NCBI GenBank assembly: GCA_002842465.1 | Contig: PHDA01000001.1 | Span: 1 to 64,000, forward strand | Origin: Bacteroidetes bacterium HGW-Bacteroidetes-7 | GTDB taxonomy: Bacteria > Bacteroidota > Bacteroidia > Bacteroidales > UBA932 | DNA length: 64,000 nt | Direction: 5' to 3' | Shown: in pieces, positions 54,063-63,555 of the stretch | Layout of the letters: each line of letters begins with the position of its first letter | How positions within the stretch are numbered: position 1 is the stretch's first letter | Translations under genes and position numbers: made by a program | The notes under the pieces: model-generated | Database searches by the model: none | What the model saw: the letters and a program-made list of their open reading frames with translations, nothing else | Told to the model about the DNA's origin: nothing

Positions 54063-56012
54063 TTATCTGCCAAAATAGACAAGCAGTACAGAAATATCAG
54101 CCGGGGATACTCCTGGAATACGTGAAGCTTGTGATATTGTTTTTGGTCGGTGCTTTGAAAGTTTCTGACGAGATTCGGTTGAAATCGATTTTAAAGCAGA
54201 GTAATCAAACTTATCCGGGATAGCAATCTCTTCTAGTTTTAAAATTTTATCTGCAATTCTTTTCTCCCTTTCAATGTATCCTTTGTACTTAATCCTTATC
54301 TCTACAGCCTCTAAAATCTCTTTGAGAACAATATCAGTGGAAATATTGTCGTCTTTAGGCACTTCAGGTTGGTATGGAAGCGGCGTAACGCTCTGTGGAT
54401 GATTGAAATGATCGAAAAATGTTTCGCGTGGAACATTTAACAAAAGAGGATCAATTGTAGCTTGAGGTCTTGTAAGAATGTCCGCAAGTTTCTTTTTATG
54501 GGTTATTGGCGCAGATTCTACCGATTCAAGATATGGGTTAATTTCATCCGGTGAAATTGAGGTATTCTGCATATAGTTTATAAGGCTCTCTACAGAGGTA
54601 TATTTCCTTAACATTAAATCGTGCCTTTCAGCTGATGCCAAACCTGAGTTGAATCCGATTTCTGTCAAGCGAAGGTCAGCGTTATCTTGCCTTAGTAAAA
54701 TTCTATACTCTGCTCTTGATGTAAACATTCTGTATGGCTCATCCACCCCCTTTGTTACAAGGTCGTCAATAAGCACCCCAATATATGCTTGGTCTCTTTT
54801 TAGAACAAGAGGTTCTTTATTCTGAATTTTTAAGTGAGCATTTATTCCTGCCATCAAGCCTTGTGCGGCCGCCTCTTCATAACCGGTTGTTCCGTTGATT
54901 TGTCCTGCAAAGTAAAGATTGCTTATGTTTTTTGTCTCAAGTGTGTGGTTTAGCTGAGTCGGTGGAAAATAGTCATACTCCACTGCATATGCCGGGCGAT
55001 AAATAACAACATTTTCAAATCCCGGAATTGCCCTGAGAGCTTCATACTGCACATCAAGCGGAAGTGAAGATGAGAATCCTTGTAAATAATATTCGTTTGT
55101 GTTCCAACCCTCAGGTTCAAGAAATAATTGATGTGTCGTTTTATCGGCAAAGGTGCGGAGCTTATCTTCTATGCTTGGACAATATCTAGGTCCAATACCT
55201 GAAATTTTACCTGAGAATAATGGAGAAAATTGAAATCCCTCTTTGAGAATATCATGAACTTTGGTGTTTGTATGAACCATATAGCATGAGAGCTGGTTCT
55301 TGTGATACTGTATAGGTGATGGGATATTAAGGAATGAAAATTTTTCCGGGATAGAATCTCCCATCTGAATCTGAAGTTTTGTGAGATCTACACTTCTGGC
55401 GTCAATTCTTGGAGGAGTTCCGGTTTTCATTCTGTCAACAACAAAGCCCATAGAAAACAGCTGTTCTGATAGGTGCAGAGAGGGCATCTCCCCTATCCTT
55501 CCTCCAACAGCACTGTTTTGCCCGATAAAAAGTTTACCGTTCAAAAAGGTTCCGGCTGTAAGTATAGTTGCCTTTGATCTGAACGAGGCTCCCATCTCTG
55601 TTTTAACCCCTGCCACATTATCTCCTTCGAAAATAAATTCGCTAACTGTATCTTGCCAAAGGTATAGATTAGGCGTATGCTCAAGAACGTATCTCCAGTT
55701 CATAGAAAAGTGTTGCCTGTCGCACTGGGCTCTAGGACTCCACATAGCAGGACCCTTAGATCTGTTTAACATTCTAAACTGTAGGGTTGAGGCGTCTGTT
55801 ACAATACCTGTATATCCGCCTAAAGCATCTATCTCTCTGACTATTTGTCCTTTAGCTATTCCGCCAATCGCAGGATTACATGACATTTGGGCAATTTTTC
55901 CCATATCCATTGTTAGCAGCAATACTTTGGACCCCATTTTAGCTGCCGCAAATGCCGCTTCACAACCTGCATGTCCTGCACCAACTACTATTATATCAAA
56001 TTTATCTCCCAT
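54063..56012 (-). CDS. mnmG: tRNA uridine-5-carboxymethylaminomethyl modification enzyme MnmG
   Basis: A 649-residue FAD protein. The nucleotide-binding [15 protein letters not shown] begins at about residue 10, and the conserved TGTFLNG-type [13 protein letters not shown] and [11 protein letters not shown] segments are present. With MnmE it adds carboxymethylaminomethyl groups at U34 of tRNAs. Full length for the family. It is co-oriented with ybeY (immediately adjacent start and stop) and carries an internal parS-like site. Confidence 0.97.
   Translation of the reverse strand: MGDKFDIIVVGAGHAGCEAAFAAAKMGSKVLLLTMDMGKIAQMSCNPAIGGIAKGQIVREIDALGGYTGIVTDASTLQFRMLNRSKGPAMWSPRAQCDRQHFSMNWRYVLEHTPNLYLWQDTVSEFIFEGDNVAGVKTEMGASFRSKATILTAGTFLNGKLFIGQNSAVGGRIGEMPSLHLSEQLFSMGFVVDRMKTGTPPRIDARSVDLTKLQIQMGDSIPEKFSFLNIPSPIQYHKNQLSCYMVHTNTKVHDILKEGFQFSPLFSGKISGIGPRYCPSIEDKLRTFADKTTHQLFLEPEGWNTNEYYLQGFSSSLPLDVQYEALRAIPGFENVVIYRPAYAVEYDYFPPTQLNHTLETKNISNLYFAGQINGTTGYEEAAAQGLMAGINAHLKIQNKEPLVLKRDQAYIGVLIDDLVTKGVDEPYRMFTSRAEYRILLRQDNADLRLTEIGFNSGLASAERHDLMLRKYTSVESLINYMQNTSISPDEINPYLESVESAPITHKKKLADILTRPQATIDPLLLNVPRETFFDHFNHPQSVTPLPYQPEVPKDDNISTDIVLKEILEAVEIRIKYKGYIEREKRIADKILKLEEIAIPDKFDYSALKSISTESRQKLSKHRPKTISQASRIPGVSPADISVLLVYFGR
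54420..54435. promoter_or_regulatory. parS-like palindrome (site 2) inside mnmG
   Basis: On the minus strand the sequence TGTTCCACGCGAAACA differs at one fixed base from parS consensus TGTTNCACGTGAAACA. It encodes a conserved-looking NVPRETF segment of MnmG, so codon constraint may explain it. Another near-match is about 550 bp away. Confidence 0.4.
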
Positions 56013-56492
56013 TTAACTTATAATCTTGGGTATAGGATTAATTAATAAAAGAGCTTTATCTTCTGCATCTCTCATTATCTCTTTCTCTTTTTTAGTTTTA
56101 TCCTTATAGCCCATAAGGTGCAATACCGCATGAATTATTACTCGGTGGAGTTCGTTGTCGAAAGTTGATTTATAAAGATTGGCATTTACTCTTACTGTGT
56201 CAATGCTAATAATAATATCACCGTTTAGAAACTTACCTTCACAATAATCAAAGGTAATAACATCTGTGTAGTAGTTATGTTTAAGATACTTGTTGTTGAT
56301 ATCAAGTATGTAGCTGTCACTGCAGAATATTATATTAATATCCCCTACTTTTGATCTATTAATAAAATTTGTTGAAGAGCTGCTCTTTTCATCACCAGGT
56401 AAAAGCTTTTCTGCAACAACCTTGATCCATCTGCTGCAAATCCTTTTTCCTTTAAAATTGAAAGTAGTATCCTCTTTAAAATATTTAATCAT
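56013..56492 (-). CDS. ybeY: rRNA maturation endonuclease YbeY
   Basis: A 159-residue metalloprotein of ribosome quality control and 16S rRNA processing. The metal motif is HAVLHLMGYKDK: H121 and H125 are present, while the third His of the usual HGxLHLxGYDH is replaced by K130-D131. From memory this GYKDK form recurs in Bacteroidetes, so it is probably not a loss of function. The gene abuts mnmG. Confidence 0.9.
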   Translation of the reverse strand: MIKYFKEDTTFNFKGKRICSRWIKVVAEKLLPGDEKSSSSTNFINRSKVGDINIIFCSDSYILDINNKYLKHNYYTDVITFDYCEGKFLNGDIIISIDTVRVNANLYKSTFDNELHRVIIHAVLHLMGYKDKTKKEKEIMRDAEDKALLLINPIPKIIS

Positions 56493-56528
56493 TCAGGTAA
56501 ACCCTTCTTATTGAAAATTGTTTTAAAT

Positions 56529-56882
56529 TTATTGCTGTTTGTTATTCTCTTCCAAAATGTCCCAGTATTCAATTGCTCTTCTGGTATGAGGTATAACAAT
56601 TGATCCGCCTACAAGGTTTGCAACGGCAAATACCTCAAAGGCCTGCTCTCTGGTAACACCTAGTTCATAACATTTTTCAATATGGTACTTAACACAATCA
56701 TCACAACGCAAAACGAGAGAAGATACAAGTCCAAGCATCTCTTTAGTTTGCGTGGAGAGAGCCCCCTCTTCATAAGTTCTGGTATCAAGATTGAAAAATC
56801 TCTTGAAAAAAAGAGAGCCGGAATCAAGTATAACCTTGTTCATTTTGGCACGATATGTGCGGAATTGGGCGATCGAATTCAT
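56529..56882 (-). CDS. Carboxymuconolactone decarboxylase/AhpD-like protein
   Basis: A 117-residue protein when started at ATG 56882 (MNSIAQFRTYRAKMN). A longer frame runs into mdh and is unlikely. The CxxC motif RCDDCVKYH (about 53-61) is the redox pair of the AhpD-like family. The C-terminal half (helices with AVANLVGGSIVIPHTRRAI) is conserved. The start is only about 55 nt from mdh, divergent, and a TAGTTTTG box is at 56897-56904 on the minus strand. Confidence 0.85.
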   Translation of the reverse strand: MNSIAQFRTYRAKMNKVILDSGSLFFKRFFNLDTRTYEEGALSTQTKEMLGLVSSLVLRCDDCVKYHIEKCYELGVTREQAFEVFAVANLVGGSIVIPHTRRAIEYWDILEENNKQQ

Positions 56883-56896
56883 GTTGATATTTTTTG

Positions 56897-56904
56897 CAAA
56901 ACTA
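56897..56904 (-). promoter_or_regulatory. -7 box (TAGTTTTG) for the AhpD-like gene
   Basis: Reverse complement of 56897-56904 fits TAnnTTTG. It leaves a very short leader before ATG 56882, or about 50 nt if translation begins at 56843. Confidence 0.4.
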
Positions 56905-56937
56905 CAAAATAAAAGTAAACTAAAATTCTTTTGAATT

Positions 56938-57879
56938 ATGTCTAAAATAACGGTAATCGGAGCCGGAAATGTGGGTGCTACATGCACCAATGCCATGGCT
57001 AATATGCAATTTGCTTCAGAAATAGTACTACTCGATATAAAAGAGGGGTTAGCAGAGGGGAAAGCTACAGATATGATGCAAACAGCTAAGCTCTACAAGT
57101 ATTATACTAAAGTAAAAGGAGTTACAATGGATTATGAGGCTACTGCCGACTCAGATGTTATTGTTGTAACATCCGGTATTCCACGTAAACCCGGGATGAC
57201 AAGAGAAGAACTTATCGAAACAAACGCAAATATTGTAAGCAATGTAGTAGAAAACTCTCTGAAATACTCTCCTAACGCCGTTCTTGTAGTTATATCCAAC
57301 CCAATGGATACTATGACATATCTCACTTTGAAAAAGACCGGTCTTCCAAAAAATCGTATAATTGGAATGGGAGGAATTCTGGACAGTAGCAGATTTACAG
57401 ATTATTTGAGTATTGCACTTGATGTTCCTTCAAGTGATATAGATGGAATAGTTATAGGAGGTCATGGTGACACAACAATGATTCCTCTTGCACGTTACGC
57501 CAATTACAAAGGCATCCCTATTAATAAATTACTTTCCGCTGAAAAGCTTGGCAAAGTTATTGCAGACACAATGGTTGGAGGCGCAACTTTGACAAAAATG
57601 CTCGGAACATCTGCCTGGTATGCACCCGGGGCTGCCGGGGCCGTTCTGGTAAAGGCAATTATCCTTGACGAAAAGAAACTATACCCATGCTGCGTTTATC
57701 TAGATGGGGAGTACGGACAAAAGGATATTTGCATTGGAGTACCGGTTACGGTTGGCAAAAACGGATGGGAAAAGATTGTTGAGTTTGATCTGACAGAGAG
57801 TGAATTTGAACTGTTTAGCAAAAGTTCTGATGCCGTCAGGTCTACAAATAAGGTTCTTAGCGATATGAATATTATTTGA
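56938..57879 (+). CDS. mdh: Malate dehydrogenase
   Basis: A 313-residue NAD-dependent enzyme of the LDH-like malate dehydrogenase type. The Rossmann start is VIGAGNVGATCTNAMA, the substrate loop contains RKPGMTREEL (the first Arg marks malate rather than lactate), and the catalytic His is in GGHGDTT (about 178). It works in the citric acid cycle or in reductive fumarate metabolism together with the SdhAB-type enzyme at the end of the window. Confidence 0.96.
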   Translation: MSKITVIGAGNVGATCTNAMANMQFASEIVLLDIKEGLAEGKATDMMQTAKLYKYYTKVKGVTMDYEATADSDVIVVTSGIPRKPGMTREELIETNANIVSNVVENSLKYSPNAVLVVISNPMDTMTYLTLKKTGLPKNRIIGMGGILDSSRFTDYLSIALDVPSSDIDGIVIGGHGDTTMIPLARYANYKGIPINKLLSAEKLGKVIADTMVGGATLTKMLGTSAWYAPGAAGAVLVKAIILDEKKLYPCCVYLDGEYGQKDICIGVPVTVGKNGWEKIVEFDLTESEFELFSKSSDAVRSTNKVLSDMNII

Positions 57880-57903
57880 ATTCAAAATATTTTCGCATCT
57901 TTG
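57875..57903 (+). promoter_or_regulatory. Candidate promoter before tRNA-Ala
   Basis: TTTG (57875-57878) and CATCTTTG (57896-57903), 17 nt apart. The -7 box has one mismatch and the spacing is short; the first box overlaps the mdh stop codon. Confidence 0.45.
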
Positions 57904-57918
57904 CACGGCGATTTTTAG

Positions 57919-57992
<74 letters not shown>

Positions 57993-58078
57993 CGAGTTTT
58001 TAACAATTTTTAACGAAAACTATTGCACTAATAATGTGGCACTTAAAATTATTTACACTAAGTTTATTAACAATTACT

Positions 58079-58109
58079 TTTGGTAAATAATTAATTGTTT
58101 TTAATTTTA
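58079..58109 (+). promoter_or_regulatory. Promoter for the TonB gene
   Basis: TTTG (58079-58082), 19 nt, TAATTTTA (58102-58109; the last base deviates from the consensus G). The start codon is 33 nt downstream. Confidence 0.5.
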
Positions 58110-58142
58110 CAATCCAAATTTAATCTGAACAGTCATACAGTT

Positions 58143-58835
58143 ATGGAAGTAAAGAAAACACCTAAGGCAAATCTCGAGAGCAAGAAGTTGTTATTCAGAG
58201 AAATAGGTCTGATAATTACATTGCTTATAGTTCTAGCAGGTTTTGAATATAAAACCTACGAGAAGAGTCTCTCTGATTTGGGCGATAACAATGCAGCCCT
58301 TGTAGAAGAAGAGATGGTTCCAATTACCAATGAAACTCCGCCTCCACCACCGGAAATGCCAAAGATTCCTGTTGTATCTGACGAGATTGTTATTGTGGAC
58401 GATGATATGAAGATCACTACAGATCTTATCATCAGCACAGAGGACAACAAAAATCTTGGTGTTGAAATTAAAGAGTATGTTCAGGGGAGAAAAGAAGAGG
58501 TAGCTGAAGAGGAAGATATCCCATTTATGTTTGTAGAGGAGAAGCCTAAATTTCAGGGCGGCGACGAAAATACCTTTACTAAATGGGTAGCAGAAAGATT
58601 GGTTTATCCGGAAATTGCAAAAGAGAACGGCGTACAAGGTCGTGTATTTCTTTCATTCCGTGTAAATACAGATGGTAGCGTGAGCGATGTGAAGGTTATG
58701 AGGGGTGTTGACCCGTCACTTGATAAAGAGGCAGTTCGTGTAGTTTCTATGTCTCCTAAATGGACGCCGGGAAGACAGAGGAACAAAGCCGTAAGGGTTA
58801 TTTACTCGTTTCCTGTGATTTTCCAGCTCAGGTAG
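58143..58835 (+). CDS. Energy transducer TonB
   Basis: A 230-residue inner-membrane protein. ATG 58143 follows the promoter and begins MEVKKTPKANLESKK, so the TTG at 58095 is not used. A single membrane helix (about 20-37) is followed by a Pro/Glu-rich periplasmic linker (ETPPPPPEMPKIP) and a C-terminal TonB domain (FQGGDENTFTKWVAERLVYPEIAKENGVQGRVFLSF, about 135-230). It powers TonB receptors such as the one at 30,103. No ExbBD genes are adjacent. Confidence 0.93.
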   Translation: MEVKKTPKANLESKKLLFREIGLIITLLIVLAGFEYKTYEKSLSDLGDNNAALVEEEMVPITNETPPPPPEMPKIPVVSDEIVIVDDDMKITTDLIISTEDNKNLGVEIKEYVQGRKEEVAEEEDIPFMFVEEKPKFQGGDENTFTKWVAERLVYPEIAKENGVQGRVFLSFRVNTDGSVSDVKVMRGVDPSLDKEAVRVVSMSPKWTPGRQRNKAVRVIYSFPVIFQLR

Positions 58836-58862
58836 ATTAAATCACACAAACACTAAAACATA

Positions 58863-58893
58863 AAGGCTGCCTCGAAAGAAGCAGTCTTTTTTA
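58863..58893 (+). terminator. Terminator between tonB and hflX
   Basis: Stem AAGGCTGC/GCAGTCTT (58863-58870 and 58881-58888, one wobble pair), 10-nt loop, then a T run. Confidence 0.75.
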
Positions 58894-58901
58894 TATAATT
58901 G

Positions 58902-60065
58902 ATGGAAAAAACCGTACTTGTAGCAGTCTCCTCCAACAATGAGGAAGAGAGTAAAGTAAGAGAGTATCTGGACGAACTTGAGTTTCTTGCCGAAACTGCA
59001 GGGGCCAAATCTCAAAAGTGGTTCATACAAAACCTCGACAAACCAAATCCCAAGACCTATCTTGGAAGCGGTAAGCTTGAGGAGATTAAACAGTACATCA
59101 ACGAGAACGAGATTAAACTTGTAATTTTTGATGACGAACTGACCCCTTCTCAATTGAGAAACATTGAGAGAGAGCTGGAGTGCAGAATACTTGACAGAAC
59201 CAATCTTATTCTTGATATTTTTGCCCATAGAGCTAAAACAGCATACGCAAAAACACAGGTAGAGCTTGCGCAATATCAATATTTACTGCCTAGACTAACC
59301 AGAATGTGGACCCACCTTGAAAGGCAGAGGGGAGGTATAGGAATGAGAGGGCCGGGTGAGAGTCAGATTGAGACTGACCGGAGGATAATCCTGGAAAAGA
59401 TAAGTCGTCTGAAAGAGCAACTTAAAAAAATTGACAGACAGATGGCATCACAGAGAGGGAACAGGGGAAGCCTTGTACGAATCTCTCTTGTTGGTTATAC
59501 AAATGTGGGTAAAAGTACATTGATGAACCTTCTTGCTAAAAGCGAAGTGTTTGCTGAGAATAAGTTGTTTGCAACTCTTGACACAACAGTCAGAAAGGTT
59601 GTAATAGAAAATGTTCCTTTTCTTTTGAGTGATACAGTAGGGTTCATCCGCAAACTGCCGCATCAGCTTGTTGAGTCATTTAAAAGCACACTTGATGAGG
59701 TTAGGGAGTCTGATATATTATTGCATGTTGTAGATATTTCACACCCAAACTTCCAGGAGCACATCTCAGTGGTAGAGCAGACTTTAATCGAAATAGGGGC
59801 TAAAGATAAGCCTGTATTACTCGTATTTAATAAAATTGATGCCTACAATTATGTACCTCAGGATGAGTTTGATTATGGGCACAAAAAGCCGGAAAACTAC
59901 AGCATTGACGAGTTAAAAAACAGCTGGATGAACAAGGAGCATGCCCCTTGCATTTTTATCTCTGCAAAGGAGAAGACCAATTTACCCAAGCTGAGAAATG
60001 ACCTTTACAAAATGGTGGCCGAGATTCACGCAGGGCGATTCCCTTTTAACAATTTCCTCTGGTAA
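58902..60065 (+). CDS. hflX: GTPase HflX
   Basis: A 387-residue ribosome-associated GTPase that splits stalled ribosomes. It has the HflX N-terminal domain (FLAETAGAKSQKW, GSGKLEEIKQYI), the glycine-rich RGPGESQIETD loop at about 148-158, and the G domain GYTNVGKST (G198, K204, S205), DTVGFIRKLPHQL and NKID. ATG 58902 follows the TTG at 58899. Confidence 0.95.
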   Translation: MEKTVLVAVSSNNEEESKVREYLDELEFLAETAGAKSQKWFIQNLDKPNPKTYLGSGKLEEIKQYINENEIKLVIFDDELTPSQLRNIERELECRILDRTNLILDIFAHRAKTAYAKTQVELAQYQYLLPRLTRMWTHLERQRGGIGMRGPGESQIETDRRIILEKISRLKEQLKKIDRQMASQRGNRGSLVRISLVGYTNVGKSTLMNLLAKSEVFAENKLFATLDTTVRKVVIENVPFLLSDTVGFIRKLPHQLVESFKSTLDEVRESDILLHVVDISHPNFQEHISVVEQTLIEIGAKDKPVLLVFNKIDAYNYVPQDEFDYGHKKPENYSIDELKNSWMNKEHAPCIFISAKEKTNLPKLRNDLYKMVAEIHAGRFPFNNFLW

Positions 60066-60092
60066 AGCAGGGATATAGGGCTATCTCATTAA

Positions 60093-61214
60093 TTACTTTA
60101 TTCCCCTTGCTCTCTTAATCTCTTTAACCGCAATATCTTTTGGAAGTTCATCCACTACCCTTCCGTTATAACCTTTTGTTGTCTTCGCAACAAAGAGAGA
60201 GTTGATAAGTGCCTCTTCGGTTGCCTCAATTGTTGCAAGAAAAAGTGAGGACATTGAGCTGTTGTGAAGCTCAAGGGGATTATAAAAAGGGCTCTTTTCA
60301 TCTATTAGATTCTCTTTTGCAACAGAAAGTGCAATTACATAGTCACCACTGCCATTTGAGGCAATACCGCCTGTTTTAGCAAGTCCAAGCATTGCTCTTT
60401 TTGCCACCCTTTCAAGATTTCTGGATGTTATGGGTGCGTCTGTAATTACCACAATCATGCATGAGCCATCAGCATCTTTGTCAACATCTCTTTTAAAGTC
60501 GTATTTTCCCAACATTCTTCCAACTTGTACACCGGCAATTTCAAGAACACCTCCAAAATTTGACTGAACGAGTACTCCAACAGTGTAACCACCAAGTGAG
60601 GCAGGAAGAACTCTTGATGATGTTCCAATTCCTCCTTTAAAACCAAAGCAGATTGTGCCCGTTCCGGCCCCTACTCCCCCCTCTTCTACTTTGCCCTCTT
60701 TGGCTGCTTCAATTGCCTCAAGAACATGTTCGGGGGTAACATACCTTGCTCGGATATTGTTGAGTCCACCATCGTTGGTCTCTCCCACTACTCCGTTTAC
60801 AGATCCTATTCCTGAATTACCCTCCTGCTTTAATGTGTAGGTTATAAGAGCCTCCAGTGCGGCAGGTACACTCATTGTATTGGTGAGAATAACAGGAGTT
60901 TCAATATTCCCAAGCTCTTTGACCTGAGTATATCCCGCCAGCTTCCCAAAGCCGTTGCCTACATATATTGCTGCAGGTGTCTTCTGTTGAAAAAGATTGC
61001 CTTCGTGTGGTATTATTGCAGTTACGCCTGTTCTCATGTCCTCTCCTTGAATAAGGGTTTTATGCCCTACCTTAACGCCGGCAACATCTGTTATTGCGTT
61101 GTTTTTACCGGGTTTGAAAATACCGGTCTCAATGCCGTAATCTCTCATTCTGGTTTGTGAAACAGCTGCGGTTTGTATTAGTACAAGCAGCATTAAGGGA
61201 AGAATCTTTTTCAT
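60093..61214 (-). CDS. P1-family (DmpA-like) aminopeptidase, S58
   Basis: A 373-residue exported hydrolase with a signal peptide (about 1-19, TAAVSQ) starting at ATG 61214; a longer frame from 61271 overlaps the neighbouring hydrolase and is less likely. The N-terminal nucleophile serine is in IASNGSGDYV, where self-cleavage occurs between Gly and Ser. DmpA-like enzymes are L-aminopeptidases or D-esterases; substrate unknown. It lies 34 nt downstream of the alpha/beta hydrolase gene. Confidence 0.88.
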   Translation of the reverse strand: MKKILPLMLLVLIQTAAVSQTRMRDYGIETGIFKPGKNNAITDVAGVKVGHKTLIQGEDMRTGVTAIIPHEGNLFQQKTPAAIYVGNGFGKLAGYTQVKELGNIETPVILTNTMSVPAALEALITYTLKQEGNSGIGSVNGVVGETNDGGLNNIRARYVTPEHVLEAIEAAKEGKVEEGGVGAGTGTICFGFKGGIGTSSRVLPASLGGYTVGVLVQSNFGGVLEIAGVQVGRMLGKYDFKRDVDKDADGSCMIVVITDAPITSRNLERVAKRAMLGLAKTGGIASNGSGDYVIALSVAKENLIDEKSPFYNPLELHNSSMSSLFLATIEATEEALINSLFVAKTTKGYNGRVVDELPKDIAVKEIKRARGIK

Positions 61215-61248
61215 TATCGGAATATTTTCTTGATTTAACTGTGTTGAA

Positions 61249-62043
61249 TTAATTCTCTTTAACAAAGGCAATTAGCTTTTGCAAGCAGATCTGAGGCTCC
61301 TCAATAAAGGCGCAATGACCGGCATTTTCAAGCATAACAACTTTGGATGCACCTACAATAGATGTTATTTCGGCAGCTGCCTCCTCTTTTATGATACCAT
61401 CATGTTTTCCCATAAAAAAGAGTAGCGGCATCTTTAAGGCTTTCAGAAAATCTCTGTTATCTTCTCTTTGCATCATACCTTTAATAGAGGCAACAATGCC
61501 TTCAGGATCATGCACTTCGGCTGTCTCTTTAATCTCAAGAATCTTCTCTTCAAATTTTACAAGATTTGAGGGTGCAAAAATCTTAGGGATAGTTGTGCGA
61601 ATAATCATTTGAAGTTTATTCTGAAGAATTACTGATATCTCCCTCTCTCTGTCTGCCTTCTTTTCCTCAGTATCTGGAAAAGGAGAAGAGTTCATCATTA
61701 ACAGCCCCTGGAAGCGATCGGGGTATCCCTTGACTGCCTCCAGCGCAACATAACCTCCCATTGAGTGGCCAAGAATGAATGCTTTTTGAATCTCTAGTTT
61801 ATCCATCACAGATACAACTACATCTGCGCAAAAACTCATTGTGTTTACCTCTGCAGACCCGGTGAGGCCATGTCCAGGAATATCTATCGAGATTACTCTC
61901 ATGTGCTCTGATAGTAAAGTTGCAAACTCCTCCCAAATGTAAAGAGTTTCAAGGTAGCCATGAAGAAGGATTATTGCTCTATCTCCCTTTTTAGTGTCCG
62001 AAATATGGACAGGTAGGCCATTGCATGTTGAAAAAAATTCCAT
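61249..62043 (-). CDS. Alpha/beta hydrolase
   Basis: A 264-residue alpha/beta-fold enzyme, ATG 62043 preferred over the TTG at 62061. The nucleophile is S94 in LGHSMGG, the acid is Asp in MGKHDGI (about 217) and the base is His in ENAGHCAF (about 241). Substrate unknown. It is transcribed with the P1 peptidase gene. A TAATTTTG box (62066-62059, minus) is just upstream. Confidence 0.88.
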   Translation of the reverse strand: MEFFSTCNGLPVHISDTKKGDRAIILLHGYLETLYIWEEFATLLSEHMRVISIDIPGHGLTGSAEVNTMSFCADVVVSVMDKLEIQKAFILGHSMGGYVALEAVKGYPDRFQGLLMMNSSPFPDTEEKKADREREISVILQNKLQMIIRTTIPKIFAPSNLVKFEEKILEIKETAEVHDPEGIVASIKGMMQREDNRDFLKALKMPLLFFMGKHDGIIKEEAAAEITSIVGASKVVMLENAGHCAFIEEPQICLQKLIAFVKEN

Positions 62044-62058
62044 TGAATCTATTTTAGG

Positions 62059-62097
62059 CAAAATTAATAGAATTTATACATTAATTTCATACTTTTG
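62059..62097. promoter_or_regulatory. Divergent -7 boxes for the hydrolase (-) and the lipoprotein (+)
   Basis: Minus strand: TAATTTTG, the reverse complement of 62059-62066. Plus strand: TACTTTTG at 62090-62097. Both fit TAnnTTTG, but no clear -33 box is visible. Confidence 0.45.
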
Positions 62098-62146
62098 TGT
62101 AAACTAGGCCAGAACTACAATTTGACCCTTAAACATTTAAAAAATT

Positions 62147-62677
62147 ATGAAGAGAATGAAGCAAAGATTGTTGTCTGTAATTTCGGTTTTAGTCCTTACT
62201 ATTTCACTTACCGGCTGTTTGAAAGAGCTTGAGCCAATTGTGCTAACAGGAACATGGGAACTTGATACCGCAGCGGTAGTAGTAAGAATTGTTTATAACC
62301 CATCTGTGGCAGCTGAGCATCCCCAAACTATTAAGTTTTTAAGTGACAACATTAACAGGATTAGAAGGGAACTGATGAAGCCAAACAGAATTGTTTTTAA
62401 ACTTCCCAATGTGACCGAAAGTTACTATAATGATGTTCCACTACCAGTTACAGGAACTTTTACTCAGGAAAACGCATATTTTAGGATGGTAAATCCTCTC
62501 TTCCCGGCAGGGATTGCAGGAGCATCCGATAATCTAAGAATGGAGCTGTATTATGATCGCGACTATTTGATGTTTATCCTTTATACACTCCTTACCGACG
62601 ACGATGACCCTTCTAGTGTGTATGACAGATTAATTGATTCATACCACGGCGTTGGTCTATACAAAAAGGCCAACTAA
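62147..62677 (+). CDS. Hypothetical lipoprotein, 176 aa
   Basis: A signal peptide with lipobox LTGC (about residue 23) and a beta-rich domain starting TGTWELDTAAVVV; a lipocalin-like fold is possible from the GTW start, but I do not recognise the family. The start may instead be the Met three codons downstream. A strong bidirectional terminator separates it from the convergent sdhB. Confidence 0.65.
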   Translation: MKRMKQRLLSVISVLVLTISLTGCLKELEPIVLTGTWELDTAAVVVRIVYNPSVAAEHPQTIKFLSDNINRIRRELMKPNRIVFKLPNVTESYYNDVPLPVTGTFTQENAYFRMVNPLFPAGIAGASDNLRMELYYDRDYLMFILYTLLTDDDDPSSVYDRLIDSYHGVGLYKKAN

Positions 62678-62706
62678 TAGCGGATAACCTGAAAATAAGA
62701 TTAATC

Positions 62707-62738
62707 AAGAAAAGCTGCCAAATGGCAGCTTTTCTTTT
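62707..62738. terminator. Bidirectional terminator between the lipoprotein gene and sdhB
   Basis: A perfect 13-bp stem (62707-62719 and 62724-62736, AAGAAAAGCTGCC) with a 4-nt loop and flanking A and T runs, usable from both sides. Confidence 0.88.
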
Positions 62739-62762
62739 AACATTTAACCTTTAAAAATTTTG

Positions 62763-63542
62763 TTAGTCCTTAATTTTTGCAAGTAAATACTCTCTGTTCA
62801 TTCTTGCTATATGAGAGATAGATATGCTTTTAGGGCACTCAATCTCACAAGCACGAGTGTTTGTACATGCTCCAAAACCAAACTCATCCATCTTTGCTAC
62901 CATCTCCTTAACCCTTCTTGCTGCCTCAATTTTGCCTTGTGGCAACAAAGCAAGTGAACTGACCCTTGCCGAAACAAAGAGCATTGCCGAACCGTTTTTG
63001 CAGGTGGCAATGCAAGCACCGCAACCAACACACGAAGCGGCATCCATACTCTCCTCTGCATCATCTCTGGGAACAGGAATTGTGTTTGCATCGGGCACAC
63101 CTCCGGTATTTACCGAAACATATCCTCCCGCCTGTAGAATTTTATCAAGTGCATTTCTTTCAACAATAAGATCTTTTATGACCGGCATTCCGGCTGACCT
63201 CCAAGGTTCGATGGTAATTGTCTCACCATCTTTGAATTTACGCATATGCAGCTGGCATGTGGTAATATCATCATCGGGGCCGTGTGCCCTTCCGTTAATG
63301 TAAAGCGAGCACATCCCGCAAATTCCTTCGCGGCAGTCGTGGTCAAATGCAACCGGTTGGTCGCTCTGGCATCCCTTGTTTACCGCAACGGGGTCTGCTC
63401 CGCCGCGAATAAGCTGGTCGTTCATGATGTCAAGCATTTCCAGAAATGAGGTATCAGGAGAGATATCCCTCACCTCATATGTATGGAATGATCCCTTCTC
63501 CTTTGCGCTTTTCTGACGCCAAACCTTTAGTTTAAAGTCCAT
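62763..63542 (-). CDS. sdhB: Succinate dehydrogenase/fumarate reductase iron-sulfur subunit
   Basis: A 259-residue protein starting at ATG 63542; an upstream in-frame start overlaps sdhA. Three clusters are visible: [2Fe-2S] C70, C75, C78 and C96 (CREGICGMC), [4Fe-4S] [11 protein letters not shown] (C171-C181), and [3Fe-4S] C226, C232 and C236. It carries electrons between the flavoprotein and the membrane quinone site. It follows sdhA by 13 nt. Confidence 0.95.
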   Translation of the reverse strand: MDFKLKVWRQKSAKEKGSFHTYEVRDISPDTSFLEMLDIMNDQLIRGGADPVAVNKGCQSDQPVAFDHDCREGICGMCSLYINGRAHGPDDDITTCQLHMRKFKDGETITIEPWRSAGMPVIKDLIVERNALDKILQAGGYVSVNTGGVPDANTIPVPRDDAEESMDAASCVGCGACIATCKNGSAMLFVSARVSSLALLPQGKIEAARRVKEMVAKMDEFGFGACTNTRACEIECPKSISISHIARMNREYLLAKIKD

Positions 63543-63555
63543 ATCCTGTAAATGG

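Noticed and set aside
55381-56016. 211-aa open frame antisense to mnmG
   Set aside because: It is a shadow of a well-conserved gene, with no recognisable domain. Similar long shadows at 24786-25421 and 27640-28299 were also dropped.
56883-56996. Long N-terminal extension of the AhpD-like protein
   Set aside because: It would overlap the mdh coding start on the other strand and has no family support.
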